From: Talinum fruticosum
Taxonomy: Eukaryota > Streptophyta > Magnoliopsida > Caryophyllales > Talinaceae
Direction: 5' to 3'
DNA length: 64,000 nucleotides
Assembly: GCA_021018815.1 (NCBI GenBank)
Contig: JAITYX010000066.1
Location: forward strand, 3,508,001 to 3,572,000
Positions 1-10,424 of this stretch are shown in pieces. The first letter of the stretch is position 1. Every line of letters begins with the position of its first letter. The translations under genes and the position numbers were made by a program. The notes below the pieces were generated by a model. It was not told where the DNA came from. It was given only the letters and a program-made list of their open reading frames with translations, and did not search any database.

Positions 1-650
1 TTCGTTTAATTCCCGACTTCTTCACCGCCAGCAATTATTCCAGCCACTTGAGAAGCAGTAGGTAAATAATATTGAGGTTTATTCGATGGTTTCTCTCGAA
101 TTAGAAGTCTACAGATGTTGTATGTCTTCTCGTTGTGCCAAATTTCGAATGTTTTGAATAAAAGGGTTATATATGTCCGTAATATCTTTGAGTTGTTTTA
201 ATCATATCAGGTCGTAAGGTATTATTCTCTAAAAGCCGATGCTCAAGCTCATGATCCGTATCATATATATACAATCGAAGAAAGCAAGGTTGACATTGAG
301 GTGTAGCTGGTATGAACTCGCCGATCCTATGATATATAAAACCTTTAGCCCAAAAAGTGTAGACCCCATGTTGAGCATTTGCTAAGTTGTTGACTATATG
401 TACAACCATAGAAGTAAAAGAAAATACATGGTTATATTTTCTAATGTTCTTCTTAAAGTGTACTCGCATCAAGTGTCTCGCTTTGTGTAAAGTGCAAACA
501 ACTCATCCGGAACTGGAATTTGTGGTAAATTAATCTTTTCGGATGAACAACACAATTCCGATGTTTCATGCTCAAATAAGCGAGTTTCACAGTGGGGAAA
601 TGATCTTGGAGGAGGCAATCGTAGGATAGGAACACCATTTTGTACATGAT
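1..650 (-). pseudogene. Helitron Rep/helicase fragment (Helitron_like_N region), cut by the window edge
   Basis: The minus strand carries two frames that resemble the start of plant Helitron Rep/helicase proteins. The upstream part (about 650-453) includes a Cys-Cys pair followed by a 'KINLPQIP' stretch. The downstream part (472-167) has 'FSFTSMVV', then 'VYTFWAKGFIYHRIGEF' and 'LYIYDTDHELEHRLL', which correspond to the block before the HUH nuclease domain. In the intact family this protein drives rolling-circle transposition. The HUH motif and helicase would lie to the left, outside the window. Frames are broken by stops and a frameshift, so this is a remnant. The assignment rests on recognised motif order, not on an alignment. 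Confidence 0.7.
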
Positions 651-848
651 AGTTAGTTGTAAAATGAAAGTGGACTCTTCGTCTTTGGAATTCTAAGGGT
701 AGAATTCCTTAGCCTATTTGACTGATCGCTTTCATCGACATGTATGGAGCGGTTTGACTCGCTACTTTGATCATCATAGATGGGCATATTGGTTGTTCTA
801 TTTTTGCAAGTAGTAATAGTGTTATCCAGCAGTATGAATGACAAAATA

Positions 849-1345
849 GCTTAAGTTTGGATACACTAAATAGAAAATAACTAAAGGCATACAATATTCT
901 ATGTAAAACAAAACGTGCCATAGACCATATTTAACAAAAATTATTGTTAACAAAATTGATGCTTTCATATATTTTATTGTATAGAAAAAGAAAATAAAAT
1001 ATAATTATGTTATGAATTCATGAGTTCTATTATATGAAACTATATAATAACATGATTGGTCGATTACACCCGTAAAATTTGATGCAGCTTATGGAATCAA
1101 TGATATCCATATGGAAAACCCATAAAATATAAATATATGTACATATTTAAGAAATAAAATGGGAATACAAAGTATATAAACAGTAATTGCATAATTTGAT
1201 TTGAAGTTATTTTGTAACATGTTTGAAATATTGGACAATGGTGGTCTAGAGGAACCCGAAGTAGATGATATAATTTGAACAGAACTTATAAATATGGCGG
1301 ATTTGCTCCTTCATTTTCATTTTTTTGAATAAGCCACCTCCTCTG
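849..1345. repeat. Direct repeat copy 1 (about 0.5 kb)
   Basis: About 500 bp repeated with few changes at 1797-2292. Both copies start with 'agctta(a)gtttggatac' and run through 'gcatacaatattctatg' to 'gaggaacccgaa/ccccaat' and 'cttcattttcatttttt'. No coding potential is recognised. The offset between copies is about 950 bp, and the spacer contains a MITE-like insertion. Confidence 0.85.
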
Positions 1346-1381
1346 TTTTTAAAATTGTTTTTGAAGAAAAATTGAAATGTT

Positions 1382-1770
1382 CGGCCTAAATTTTTATAAG
1401 TGTTTTGTAAATAATTAATTTATTTGGCCAAGATTTTTAGAAAGAGAGAGAGAGAGAGAGAGAAGATAGAGATACAACAAAACAAAGATAGAAGAAAGAG
1501 ATAGAGAGATGGAGGAGGGAGAAGAGATTAAGATCACATAGAACGAGAGGAGAGAGAGAAATGAGAGAGAGAGAGGATGAGGTCGTGGGCGGTTGTTAGG
1601 AAGTTTTTGCAAAAATTAGAAACGAAGCAGCTTATTTGTTGTTTATGTTTTTAGGGAGTTTTTTTTTTCTAAAATCACTTTTGAAAAACAGTTTTAATTT
1701 TATAAGAAATTAGTGTTTGGCCTAATTTTAGTTTTTAGAATCCAAAAATACTTTTAAAATTTAGGCCAAA
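1382..1770. mobile_element. MITE-like insertion with GGCCTAAATTTT inverted ends, containing a (GA)n tract
   Basis: The left end reads 'ggcctaaatttttataagtg'. The right end read on the other strand gives 'ggcctaaattttaaaagt', so the ends form imperfect terminal inverted repeats about 18-25 bp long around roughly 390 bp. A second internal 'tttggcctaa' occurs at about 1712. The middle (1440-1576) is a (GA)n-rich tract that produces spurious long ORFs. No target duplication was resolved with confidence. Size, TIRs and lack of coding suggest a non-autonomous DNA transposon. Confidence 0.5.
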
Positions 1771-1796
1771 TACCCACTAAGAATAAAAAAACAGCT

Positions 1797-2292
1797 TAGT
1801 TTGGATACATTAAAGAGAAAATAACTAAAGGCATACAATATTCTATGTAAAACAAAACGTGTTATAAGCCATATTTAACAAAAATGATTGTTAACAAAAT
1901 TGATGCTTTCATATATTTTATTATATAGAAAAAGAAAATAAAATATAATTTACATTATGAATTCATAAGTTGTATTATATGAAACTATATAATAACATGA
2001 TTGGTCGATTACACCTATATAATTTGATGCAGTTTGCAGAATTAATGATGTCCATATAGAAAACCCATAAAATATAAATATATGTATATATTAAGAAATA
2101 AAATGGGAACACAAAGTATATGAATACTGCTTGCATAATTTGATTCGAAGTTATTTTGTAAAATGTTTAAAATATTGGACAATGGTGGTCTAGAGGAACC
2201 CCAATAGTAGATGACATAATTTGAACGGGAACTTGTGAACACAGTGGATTTGCTCCTTCATTTTCATTTTTTGAATAAGGCACCACCTCCGT
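1797..2292. repeat. Direct repeat copy 2 (about 0.5 kb)
   Basis: Second copy of the 849-1345 repeat in the same orientation, differing by scattered substitutions and short indels. Similarity ends near 'caccacctcc' (2291). Beyond this the sequences diverge. Confidence 0.85.
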
Positions 2293-2944
2293 CTTCGTGT
2301 GTTATTTGTGGCATTTTCTTGAGCGAGTTGATCAAATGTTATTCTTTGTCTTTGTAAACGTTGATAAGCAGCGTTACTTGGTCTTTAAAGTGATCTATTG
2401 TCCATTGAAATTGTATAACTAAGGAAAAATAAAATGAAAATAATAGAGCAATTGTTATATTTGTATATGACAACTTTAGTTCAGTCAAAGAATATAATAA
2501 ATTAGTAACTTCAAAAGAAATGCAAATTGTGATAATATCACTATTTTAATATTGTCATGTATCGAGCGAGTTATTTTGACAACCATCTATGTTATTAGCA
2601 AGTTGATTAGGTTTATTAATTTTACTATCTAAAAATTTAAAATTAAATTAAATTAGATTTCTTAGAGTCCGATACATTATACTCTTTACTCTTTTGAATA
2701 TTTAAAACTTGGTGATCGAAAAAGAAGATTGAAAACTTGGTACAATGTCTAAATCAATAAAGAAGATTTAAAACTTAGTGATCAAAAAGAATTATTTTGA
2801 AACTTTTTTATTTTTTATAGAATGTCTACATTCAAATTAAAAGTATTTTATATATAAGTATAGAATTTTGACAAAAATCGTGTTCACCTAATAGGGAATT
2901 TTATTAGTGAAACTATTTAAAAATAGTAAAGTTTTTTGAGGTGG
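2293..2944. other. AT-rich intergenic stretch, nothing recognised
   Basis: No ORF with family resemblance, no RNA gene and no clear repeat boundary was seen. Confidence 0.5.
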
Positions 2945-3640
2945 ACATAATTTGACATTATAAAGTAGTTTTTGAAAGAAAATAATAAACTTCAAAATTA
3001 TGGAAAACAAAATTCCTTATGCCATTAAATACTGATATCATTTTATTATTTCTATTTTTTTTTACAATTCTAATTATTATTCTATTTTATCATGTTCCAT
3101 TAGAGACTTATTTTGTATAGTTAATTATAATACATTACAGGCATATTATAAATATGTACAATGTAAATTCCACTAAGGAAATATAGTGACATTATAAGTA
3201 GTTTTTGCAAGAAAACAATCAACTATAAAATTATGGAAAAAAATTTCTTACAATTAAATACTGATATCATTTTATTTTTTATCTATTTATTTTTTCAATT
3301 CTTATTAATATTCTATTTTATAATATCCTATTAGAGGCTTATTTTGTATATTCAATGGTAATACATTAGAGACATATTATAAATATGTACAATGTAAATT
3401 CCACTAAGGAAATATAATAACATTATAAAATAGTTTTTGTAAGAAAACAATAAACTATAAAATTGTGGAAACAAAAATTCCTTGCCATTTAATACTGATA
3501 TCATTTTATTTATTCTCTATTTTTTAAATTTTAATTATTGTTCTATTTTATTATGTCCCATTAGAGGCTTATTTTGTATATAATCTTAATTTTTAAAATA
3601 AAATTATATTTTTTTGGGATAAGTAGATAATTTTTATTTA
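2945..3640. repeat. Three tandem copies of a repeat of about 235 bp
   Basis: Copies start near 2949, 3184 and 3415 with 'gacattataa(a)gtag' or 'aacattataaaatag'. Each continues through 'aaacaataaactataaaat', 'ttaatactgatatcatttta' and 'tcccattagaggcttatttt'. Spacings are about 235 and 231 bp. The copies have diverged from one another. No coding sequence is seen. Confidence 0.8.
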
Positions 3641-5289
3641 TAGATCTTCATAAAACAAAACACTTGAAATTATTCGATATTTTTCTATTTTTGAGATAAT
3701 GTTTCTTTTCTTTTAAAAAAATATCAATCATTATCATTAGAGGTATTATCAGAGCTATTAAATGACATTATTTGTCAAGGTGAACCCTAGCCTAACTCGT
3801 TCTCCCTCATTGTCATTCAGCTATTCACCTTCTCCTCCTTCTCCCTCTTCTCGGCATCCTCCATGGGTGCTTTTTGCCGTTCTTCCCCTCTCTCGATCTC
3901 CGCCTCCATCTCACCGACCGACCTCCTCGTTGAGCCACCTCTTTTAGTATCCCTCCTCCCCCTTTTCTTGGCATCCTTCATGGGTTCTTTTCGCCGTGCT
4001 ATTCCTTCTCACGAACTCTGCCTCCATCTCACCGGCCGACCTCCTTGTTGAGCCATCTCGTCTCGATATCCGCCTCCTTTCCCCTCTTCGAGCTCTGTCT
4101 TGTGTGTGTTCTCCGGTTGGACTGCGCTCGCTTCTCTCTACATCGGTTTTGGGTATGTTGAATTGGATGTGAACAATGCTCCTCTTCCTCTATCTTAATC
4201 GTTTTTAGGTATGTTGAATTACATCTATATTTTATGTTTTATAATCGTGAATCTCGCAATCGTTTTATGTTTTATGTTTTTGGACAACACATAACATCTA
4301 CAATATATCCAGAATCGTTGTTGCCTCTGCCTCGTTGGAAATTTCATCCCCCCCATGTCTTCTCTCCTTCTACCCGAATTCTAGATTTTGCTTTTATAAA
4401 TTGTGAGTTTGGATGGAGTTAGATATGTGGTGACTTGTGAAGTTGATTTGTACATGAAGGATAGAAGAATATGTCAAGTTATGCTTGGGAGCTTGAATCT
4501 CTACAACTTATTTACAGATTATAATAAAAAAAACCAAATTGAAACAAAGGAAAACAAAAAGAAATTGGTAACCAAATCGAAACAAATGTCCCGGGTGACT
4601 TGATTATTTATAGAAGATTGATGACCAAATCCGAAACTTTAGAGTCGTTTGCGGAAGATTCAAGCTGGTTTGTGAAGGTGGGAGAAATGGAGTTAGATGA
4701 AGATGAGAAGGAGAGTTTAGAGAGAAGAGGGAAATTGACATGAGGCGGGGAGGGGGAGGAAAATGACGTGAGAGAGAGGGGCAAGAGAAGAGATAGACAA
4801 TGAAATAACCGTAAATGACAATTATAACCTTAAAAATTTAAGCTAAGAAAGTGGTAAACATGATAAACAAAGATTTATACAACATAAAGTCCCTCTTCCC
4901 TTTATATATAACATAGATAATAGCTCCAAGAACAAATGTAATGGTATTGTAAAAAAGGTATATACTTTAGAAGTTGGATGAGTAAAGATCTCAAGGGTTT
5001 AATATTTATCAAAATAAATGAGTTGAAAATAGACCTGATTGGGTCTTGGATAGGATTTTTGAACAAGAATCCATTTGGGTCAAATCCTTTAGGGTTAGGC
5101 TTGATTATATGGGTTACACAAATTTCTTAAAAGAATTTTTTTATATAAAATTTTTATTTATTTAATTATCTATGCTTGATTTTTTTGATTTTAATTGTTA
5201 TAAGGTAATTATGAAACTGAAATTTTAAAAGTAAAACTCATATATTCCACCCTCTTTTTATGTTTAGTGTCTTTCCTACATCTAGTTTC
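3641..5289. other. Intergenic, CT-rich then AT-rich; nothing recognised
   Basis: 3790-4110 is rich in tct/ctc and gives proline/serine-rich frames on the plus strand with no known domain. 4680-4800 is purine-rich. Two similar CT-rich passages (about 3860-3940 and 3965-4055) suggest a local duplication. No gene is called. Confidence 0.4.
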
Positions 5290-5516
5290 CTTTTTTTTTA
5301 TTAAAAAAAATATTTTAACGCTGTTAGAAGATTAAAAATATGTAATGCGCTTCTAACCCATTGGTCCGACCAAAGATCCGACACTTTAAGGGTAGGGTTT
5401 AATACTTTTAACTCTGAACTCGAAATACAACTAATCCATGTTCTATCTCAGAATTTGAATCTTGGTGAGGAGAGTAAAAACTCCACTCCCATACCAATTG
5501 AGCTACATGCTCGTGA
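5290..5516 (-). mobile_element. tRNA-derived SINE candidate, copy 1
   Basis: On the minus strand the 5' end reads like a tRNA: A-box-like 'TAGCTCAATTGG' (5505-5494) and, about 32 bp on, a degenerate B box 'AGATTCAAATTC' (5462-5451). This is followed by an unrelated body and an A/T-rich tail near 5290-5330. The spacing of the two boxes fits an internal pol III promoter. The anticodon stem does not fold as a functional tRNA, so it is taken as a SINE head. The 3' boundary is approximate. Confidence 0.55.
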
Positions 5517-6079
5517 TTGCTAGATCTATAGTTGTAAGTATGAACTTTGAATGAGGAAAAATGATGTTGAGAGTCTCATTATATTAAAGAAAATATTCGT
5601 CATAAGACAATTAGCTTATGAAGGACGTCTAGAGTCCATTTGACTTATTGAAAGTAATAATAGCTTTTATTAATATGTTTGGTCATAAATTTAGAAATAT
5701 ATGTTATCGAAGTTATGGATAGTGGCAATTATAATGAAAATTGCCCATTAGAAGCATGTTAGGAGTCCACAAATTTCACCAACGAAATTGTGGTCATTAG
5801 GATTTGAACCGTGTTGAGGAGTGTGAAAACTCCAGTCGTATACCAATTAAGCTACATGCTCTTGATTGCTATATCTATAATTGTAAGTATGAAATCTGAA
5901 TGAGGAAAAATGATGTTGAGAGTTTCATTATATTAAATAAACTATTCATCATAAGACAAATAGCTTATGAAGGACCTCTAGTGTCCATTTGACTTATTGA
6001 AAGTAATAATATGTTTGGTCATAAATTTAGAAATATATTTTATCAAAGTTGTGGATAGTGGCAACTACAATGAAAATTA

Positions 6080-6080
<1 letters not shown>
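5463..6080. repeat. Tandem duplication, unit about 350 bp, each with a SINE head
   Basis: The segment following each SINE head is repeated: 5511-5755 and 5861-6075 share 'gattgcta(g/t)atctata', 'gaggaaaaatgatgttgaga', 'aagacaa(t/a)tagcttatga' and 'tagtggcaa(t/c)ta'. Copies differ by small indels. Confidence 0.75.
5750..5861 (-). mobile_element. tRNA-derived SINE candidate, copy 2
   Basis: On the minus strand, A box 'TAGCTTAATTGG' (5854-5843) and a consensus B box 'GGTTCAAATCC' (5810-5800) are separated by about 32 bp, as in tRNA genes and SINE heads. The body runs to 'CTTCTAATGGGCAATTTT' near 5740. The head is similar to copy 1 but the bodies differ, so the 3' parts may have been exchanged or truncated. 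Confidence 0.6.

Positions 6081-6161
<81 letters not shown>
6080..6161. repeat. (AAT)n microsatellite
   Basis: An uninterrupted trinucleotide run of about 82 bp at the end of the duplicated segment. Confidence 0.95.
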
Positions 6162-6164
<3 letters not shown>

Positions 6165-7047
6165 CGAAAATATTAAAATAGAATCCTCATATCAAAAAAT
6201 TAAATGATAAATATGCAGTCAATCGGTTCTAAACTTACAATTTTTTTAGCCACTAATTATGTCCAATGACATCTTTTGTAAATGTCAGCAAGTTATAATA
6301 TAACTCAGTAGCATGTATCAGCTTAACATGATAGAAAGTATATGAAATGAAGATCACTATAATAGATTCATATGAAATTCCATTGATGATTCACTTCTGA
6401 ATACTTAATTGTTTGGCATACTAAAGTGACAACATAGTATCAATTACAAATTATTGATGTACAAGTGCCTATTCAAAAGTGGCTCATGGCAAATAGGAAG
6501 AGGGTTGAGAAAAGAGAGGAAAGACAGAAGGGTGTTACATAGTTGGGTAAGTTTCTCATTATGACAGTCATGAATGTTTTTCTTTTTTCTTTGCTTTTTC
6601 CGTATTTTTTTTTCTTAAAATTAAAAAGAGGAAGTATGAAAATAGACTTATCTTGCCTCATTGTTTTTTTTTTTGGTCTAAAATCTTTTGTTTCTAGTAA
6701 ATTTTCTCAAATCTAAATGCAACCATAAGGTTGCAAGCAAAGAAATTCACCTTCTCTATCAATATAGTTCATGAAATAAAATGCCACTGCACTTTCAAAA
6801 AATTTCAATTTTTCACTATTTTTATTTTTTAAAATCCAAATAGACAATTAATTTTTTTAACATTGTTTAAAAGTACCACTATAAGCTCAATGGACCCATT
6901 TTTTTAATGCATTTTTTTATATGTAATTATAAAAAAAGGGTTTTAAACCCCTCTCCCCCATTTCCTCCCAAAACAACAAGAGCACTCGCTCCCCGGGAGT
7001 TCTCAATTCATCAAACCTCATTTCTCCCTCTTTCTGTCTCCCTCATA
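6162..7047. other. AT-rich intergenic stretch, nothing recognised
   Basis: Poly-T/poly-A tracts and short unconvincing frames only. Confidence 0.5.
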
Positions 7048-7069
7048 GGTGATAAACAATCAAAATTTT

Positions 7070-8349
7070 GGCCTTCTACATCCAAGCCTTGAGAATTGTA
7101 TCAACTATAATTTAGAGAGCAATGATGGCATTATCCCATATTTAATGCCTACAAGAACAAAAACTTACTTGGAAGTTGTGCAGCAAGACCATGAACCTAG
7201 TGAGGACCTTTCATGACCTCTAGGCTTTAAATCCCCAGTCAGATTGGATCTGGCCTTCCACGAATCCACTAATAGGAGTAAAGAAGGCCGATAAATAAAG
7301 AAGAACAAAAAGAGGAAGTGCAAAACTTCAAAAAGAAGCTTGTCAGAAGAATGAAAACAATAACAAAAGCCCAGCAAAGTAGAAGCAACAATAGCTCAGA
7401 CACATGTGTAAAAGTGGCTAAAGAAGCAATTCATATTGGAAATTTAGTAGGACTAAAATTCATAGACAATGTGGGCACAGTAGAAGCAAGAATCACAAGA
7501 AGCCTGAAAAAAAAAGCTGATTGAGAAATCAACAATAATTCATTGAGACATTTCGTCGAACATGTGGTAGGCGATTTGGTGTTCGTGTATACATTCACTA
7601 GTCTATGCGATTTTAAGGGAAGGAAGAAGACATGGATGTCGTGCTTTCTTGGGTGTATGTTAGGAGGGTGGGTGACTTAAATTGGCATACCCGAGTTATC
7701 GTTTTTCTATGGAAATCGAAATCGAAAGGAAACCCAAGGCATTTATACAAGCATTGTAGTTAATGGATTGATTCCATTTGCACCGGGCTCGGAGGTTTTG
7801 AAGAGAGGAGAAAATGGAATATTCAATCCAAGCTAATAGGGGAAGAGAAGGGCTCTTGATATCCGATGTCGAGAGAGGCCAAAAATATTAGTGAAATTCA
7901 ACCCTGTTTTTGTTGGACCTGAAGTGGGGAGGGACGAAGAGAAGGTCACGGTGAGAAGTAGCAGCTTGGATACGTATTGGCTACTGGTGCCTAGTTTTCT
8001 TAATGAAACATGTTGGATTAATGGAGAGAGAGTTATATTTATCTGCGAGGGGTTGTAGAGGATGGAAGAAATCTCTAAAAAGGATACAAATTGCCGTAAT
8101 TGAAACATCTAGGAAGATGAAGTTGTAATGATGTGAAAATTGGGGATTGTTTGATGAGAGAATTTTTGTTGTTGTCTTATTTTTTAGGTGGAAAGTTTTT
8201 TTTTTTGGAAGAATTAAAAGAGAGTTTTGAGGAGTGGTAAAGGATATGCCCGATCTTGTTCCTTCTTTCCTGCTTTTTGTGTCTTCAAGGTTTTCTTATA
8301 TTTGGTTTTGTACACTTTGTCCCTAGTGAAATATTAATTATAAAAAAAA
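7070..8349 (+). mobile_element. Retroposed sequence (5'-truncated LINE or similar) with A-rich 3' end and 22 bp TSD
   Basis: The block is flanked by near-identical 22 bp direct repeats starting 'ggtga(t/c)aaacaatcaaaa': 7048-7069 on the left and 8350-8371 on the right (20/22 identical). The right copy directly follows an A-rich terminus 'ttataaaaaaaa'. This layout is the signature of target-primed reverse transcription, so the inserted strand is plus. Inside, plus-strand frames near 7560-8110 contain 'VKFNPVFVGPEVGRDEEKV' and 'LDTYWLLVPSFLNETCWIN', broken by stops. I do not recognise the protein; an ORF1-type LINE fragment or a retrocopy are both possible. Confidence 0.65.
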
Positions 8350-8371
8350 GGTGACAAACAATCAAAACTTT

Positions 8372-9158
8372 AAACTGCCATCTTTGAGAACCTCAATCCT
8401 TGTCATTATCAGGAGAGAAAGGTGTGGAATTTGGTTAGAAGGGAAAGTCAATAGTTAAATCCATAGTTATCATTAGATATGATTTAGGATTTTAGTTGTT
8501 AATTAAAATTCAAAAAGAATGAACTTTATAATGATTTTAATTTGAATATATTGATTTAGACAAGTGTAATTTAAACTCTAATTCATGAAATTATCGTAAA
8601 GAGTGAAAATTAATTATATCAACTATAGATATTTTCTTAATCCTTTGTTCTGTAAAATACTCGTATAGTGATATTTTATTTTAAAAAAGAATCAACTTTA
8701 TTGTGTATATTTTGACATGGTAGCTGCTTATATGAAATTGATATGTTCATTTTGTAATAAAATAGGAGTAAAGAATTGACGATTGTTTGATAATGTCCTA
8801 ATCCCCTGTTCTTGACAATGACGATGGATGTTGTGGTTTTTTTCAAAAATTTTTTGTTGTATACCTACGTCAAATTAGTTCATTTACGAGATCTCTATGT
8901 CTAATGTATATTGAGGGAGAATATAGACACTAACTACCTACCTAGGGGTTGATGATGTAGAGGAATTCGTAGTGAAACCTGAATATCCATAGAATGGGAT
9001 GAGGATAGCATATTATTACTTCCCAATTTTTTTGCCTGAGCATAGTTCAGTTGCAAGTAAGAGTGCCACACAAGTGAGATAATTGATTGCTTTTGACTCT
9101 TGAACAAAAATTTATGTAAAATTGTATGCTGAGCATGCCGATGTCTATAGGGAGAATA

Positions 9159-9160
<2 letters not shown>
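8372..9160. other. Intergenic, nothing recognised
   Basis: AT-rich sequence without a supported gene. Confidence 0.5.

Positions 9161-9161
<1 letters not shown>

Positions 9162-9236
<75 letters not shown>
9162..9236. repeat. (TA)n microsatellite at the left junction of the viral array
   Basis: About 75 bp of pure TA, followed at 9237 by 'gaccggactagagc', a sequence found internally at 14909, 20583 and 26519. The microsatellite therefore abuts the viral array. Confidence 0.95.
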
Positions 9237-9239
<3 letters not shown>

Positions 9240-9881
9240 CGGACTAGAGCTTGGGGACGAAGCTCGGGATACTGTTTGTGGTGGAGTAGCAGGGGAGATA
9301 GGAGGACAAATTATTTTAACAAATTGAACTTTCTAAAACAAAAGATTGAAATCAGGAAATTGAAAATAAACGAAAGTAATTGAAATAGAGAAGATAGAAT
9401 TGAATCAAAACTTACTTTGATTGATAATGAAAATTGATACAAAGATTTGGATAGTGCTCTCTGAGAGAGGTTGGATACAATGAGTGTTTTGGGAGTAGGG
9501 ATAGAAGGCAAGTGTTTGCTTGTGTGAGTGAGCAAGTGGTTTTTTTCCGATGCCTCCCTAATGAGAAGTGAATACATATTTATAATAAAACAAAATGAAT
9601 AATCGTCGCACACTTGGACGGTTGAGAGTCTTGACTGGAATGGAATCTTGATCTTCAAAAATCTTCCGACAATGTTGAATTATTGGAACAGTCTTGATTA
9701 GACAAAAGTATGAGTAGTGTTTGAATAGTAAAATCCATTATGAAAAGTCACATGGATTTTTACTATTGTTATTGACAAATCCTTGCATAATTGCTCGCTT
9801 TTGACAAAATGGCACCTGCGTCCATTAATCCAAAACAAACTTGTCTTCTTGAAATAGTGTCCCCGAATAGTAAGTGAATAG
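9237..9881 (-). repeat. Quasi-terminal repeat (QTR) copy 1, 3' end of array
   Basis: About 645 bp nearly identical to 14909-15552, 20583-21226 and 26519-27161. It begins (minus strand) just after a polypurine tract and ends about 12 bp before the primer-site position of a following unit, so it spans the same interval as an LTR. It holds a TATA-like box. It is the right-hand neighbour of the left (TA)n tract. Confidence 0.85.
9578..9585 (-). promoter_or_regulatory. Candidate TATA box of the viral promoter (QTR copy 1)
   Basis: Minus-strand 'TATAAATA' is the best TATA match in the QTR and is conserved in the other three copies (for example 15249-15256 and 26858-26865). The copy at 26858 would drive the array; the others would drive internal units. 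Transcription start is not determined. Confidence 0.5.
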
Positions 9882-9888
9882 TAACATC

Positions 9889-9904
9889 CACTTCCTTCCC
9901 GGGG
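9889..9904 (-). promoter_or_regulatory. Candidate polypurine tract (plus-strand primer), unit A
   Basis: Minus-strand 'GGGAAGGAAGTGG' lies just upstream of the QTR start and is repeated in units B and C. The right-hand end of the whole array falls about 10 bp downstream of this position, which supports its role as a priming site. An A-rich run at 9976-9995 is the alternative. Confidence 0.45.
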
Positions 9905-10003
9905 CATTTTGAGAGGTGAAATGAGAAATTTCACCGAAGCAAAATATCGAATACCTGCACAAAAACGTTAGTTATAAAAAGTTTTTTTTTTTTTGAATCT
10001 CCT

Positions 10004-10384
10004 TTACGAATTATATATCGTAAGGATCTTGAGCACATGGCCCATCAAAAGGGTCATAATCGGATTGAATTTCCTCATCGGAACCAATACTTGGTTCCTT
10101 AAGAAGTAATTGCCGATGTTGTTTTTTGAGTAACATAATCTCTTTCTTGAGTAGTTGAATTTCTTCTTCTTGAATTTTTCTTTTCCTTTCGACGTTGTCT
10201 CTTTCTTCCGTGGAGTAGGTGGTGCTGGTTGAGTAGGTGGGGCTGTCTTTATTCCTAAAGCAGCTTTGAAATTGAAGCGTTCCCACCATTTGGTCTTGAA
10301 TTCACGAACTAATGAATAGGATGCTCGGGGGTTTGTAATGCTGGATAATTGAGAATGACAAACAAAGGATCCATGGGAATCCAT
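10004..10384 (-). CDS. Small 3' ORF of unit A: WW-containing N-terminus plus basic coiled coil
   Basis: The 126-codon frame starts with ATG at 10384 ('MDSHGSFVCHSQLS'). It has a 'REFKTKWWERFNF' motif at residues 27-39, a proline-rich linker and a Lys/Glu-rich tail. An overlapping frame (10289-10011) carries 'KKEIMLLKKQHRQLLL', a heptad-like coiled coil ending in an acidic patch 'SDEEIQSDYDPFDG'. Unit B has the N-terminus and coiled coil in one frame (15683-16057), so unit A is shifted by an indel. It follows RNase H with no overlap. I do not recognise the family; a virion-associated or transactivator-like accessory role is only a guess. Confidence 0.5.
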   Translation of the reverse strand: MDSHGSFVCHSQLSSITNPRASYSLVREFKTKWWERFNFKAALGIKTAPPTQPAPPTPRKKETTSKGKEKFKKKKFNYSRKRLCYSKNNIGNYFLRNQVLVPMRKFNPIMTLLMGHVLKILTIYNS

Positions 10385-10424
10385 ATTTTATACGGGAAAA
10401 GGTGTGAAAATGGAATTGGCAAAA

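Noticed and set aside
1415..1612. 65-codon minus-strand frame
   Set aside because: Product of a (GA)n microsatellite.
3762..4051. Pro/Ser-rich plus-strand frames as an exon
   Set aside because: CT-rich low complexity, no domain, no splice context that can be supported.
5451..5516. tRNA gene on the minus strand
   Set aside because: A and B boxes are present but the B box is degenerate, the arms do not pair as a cloverleaf, and a similar head recurs nearby with another body, so a SINE is more likely.
9311..9574. Minus-strand frame of about 88 codons in the QTR, open in copies 1-3 ('MYSLLIREASEKNHLL')
   Set aside because: Its ATG lies next to the candidate TATA box, so it would be upstream of the transcript start. 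It is disturbed in copy 4, and conservation follows from the QTRs being near-identical.
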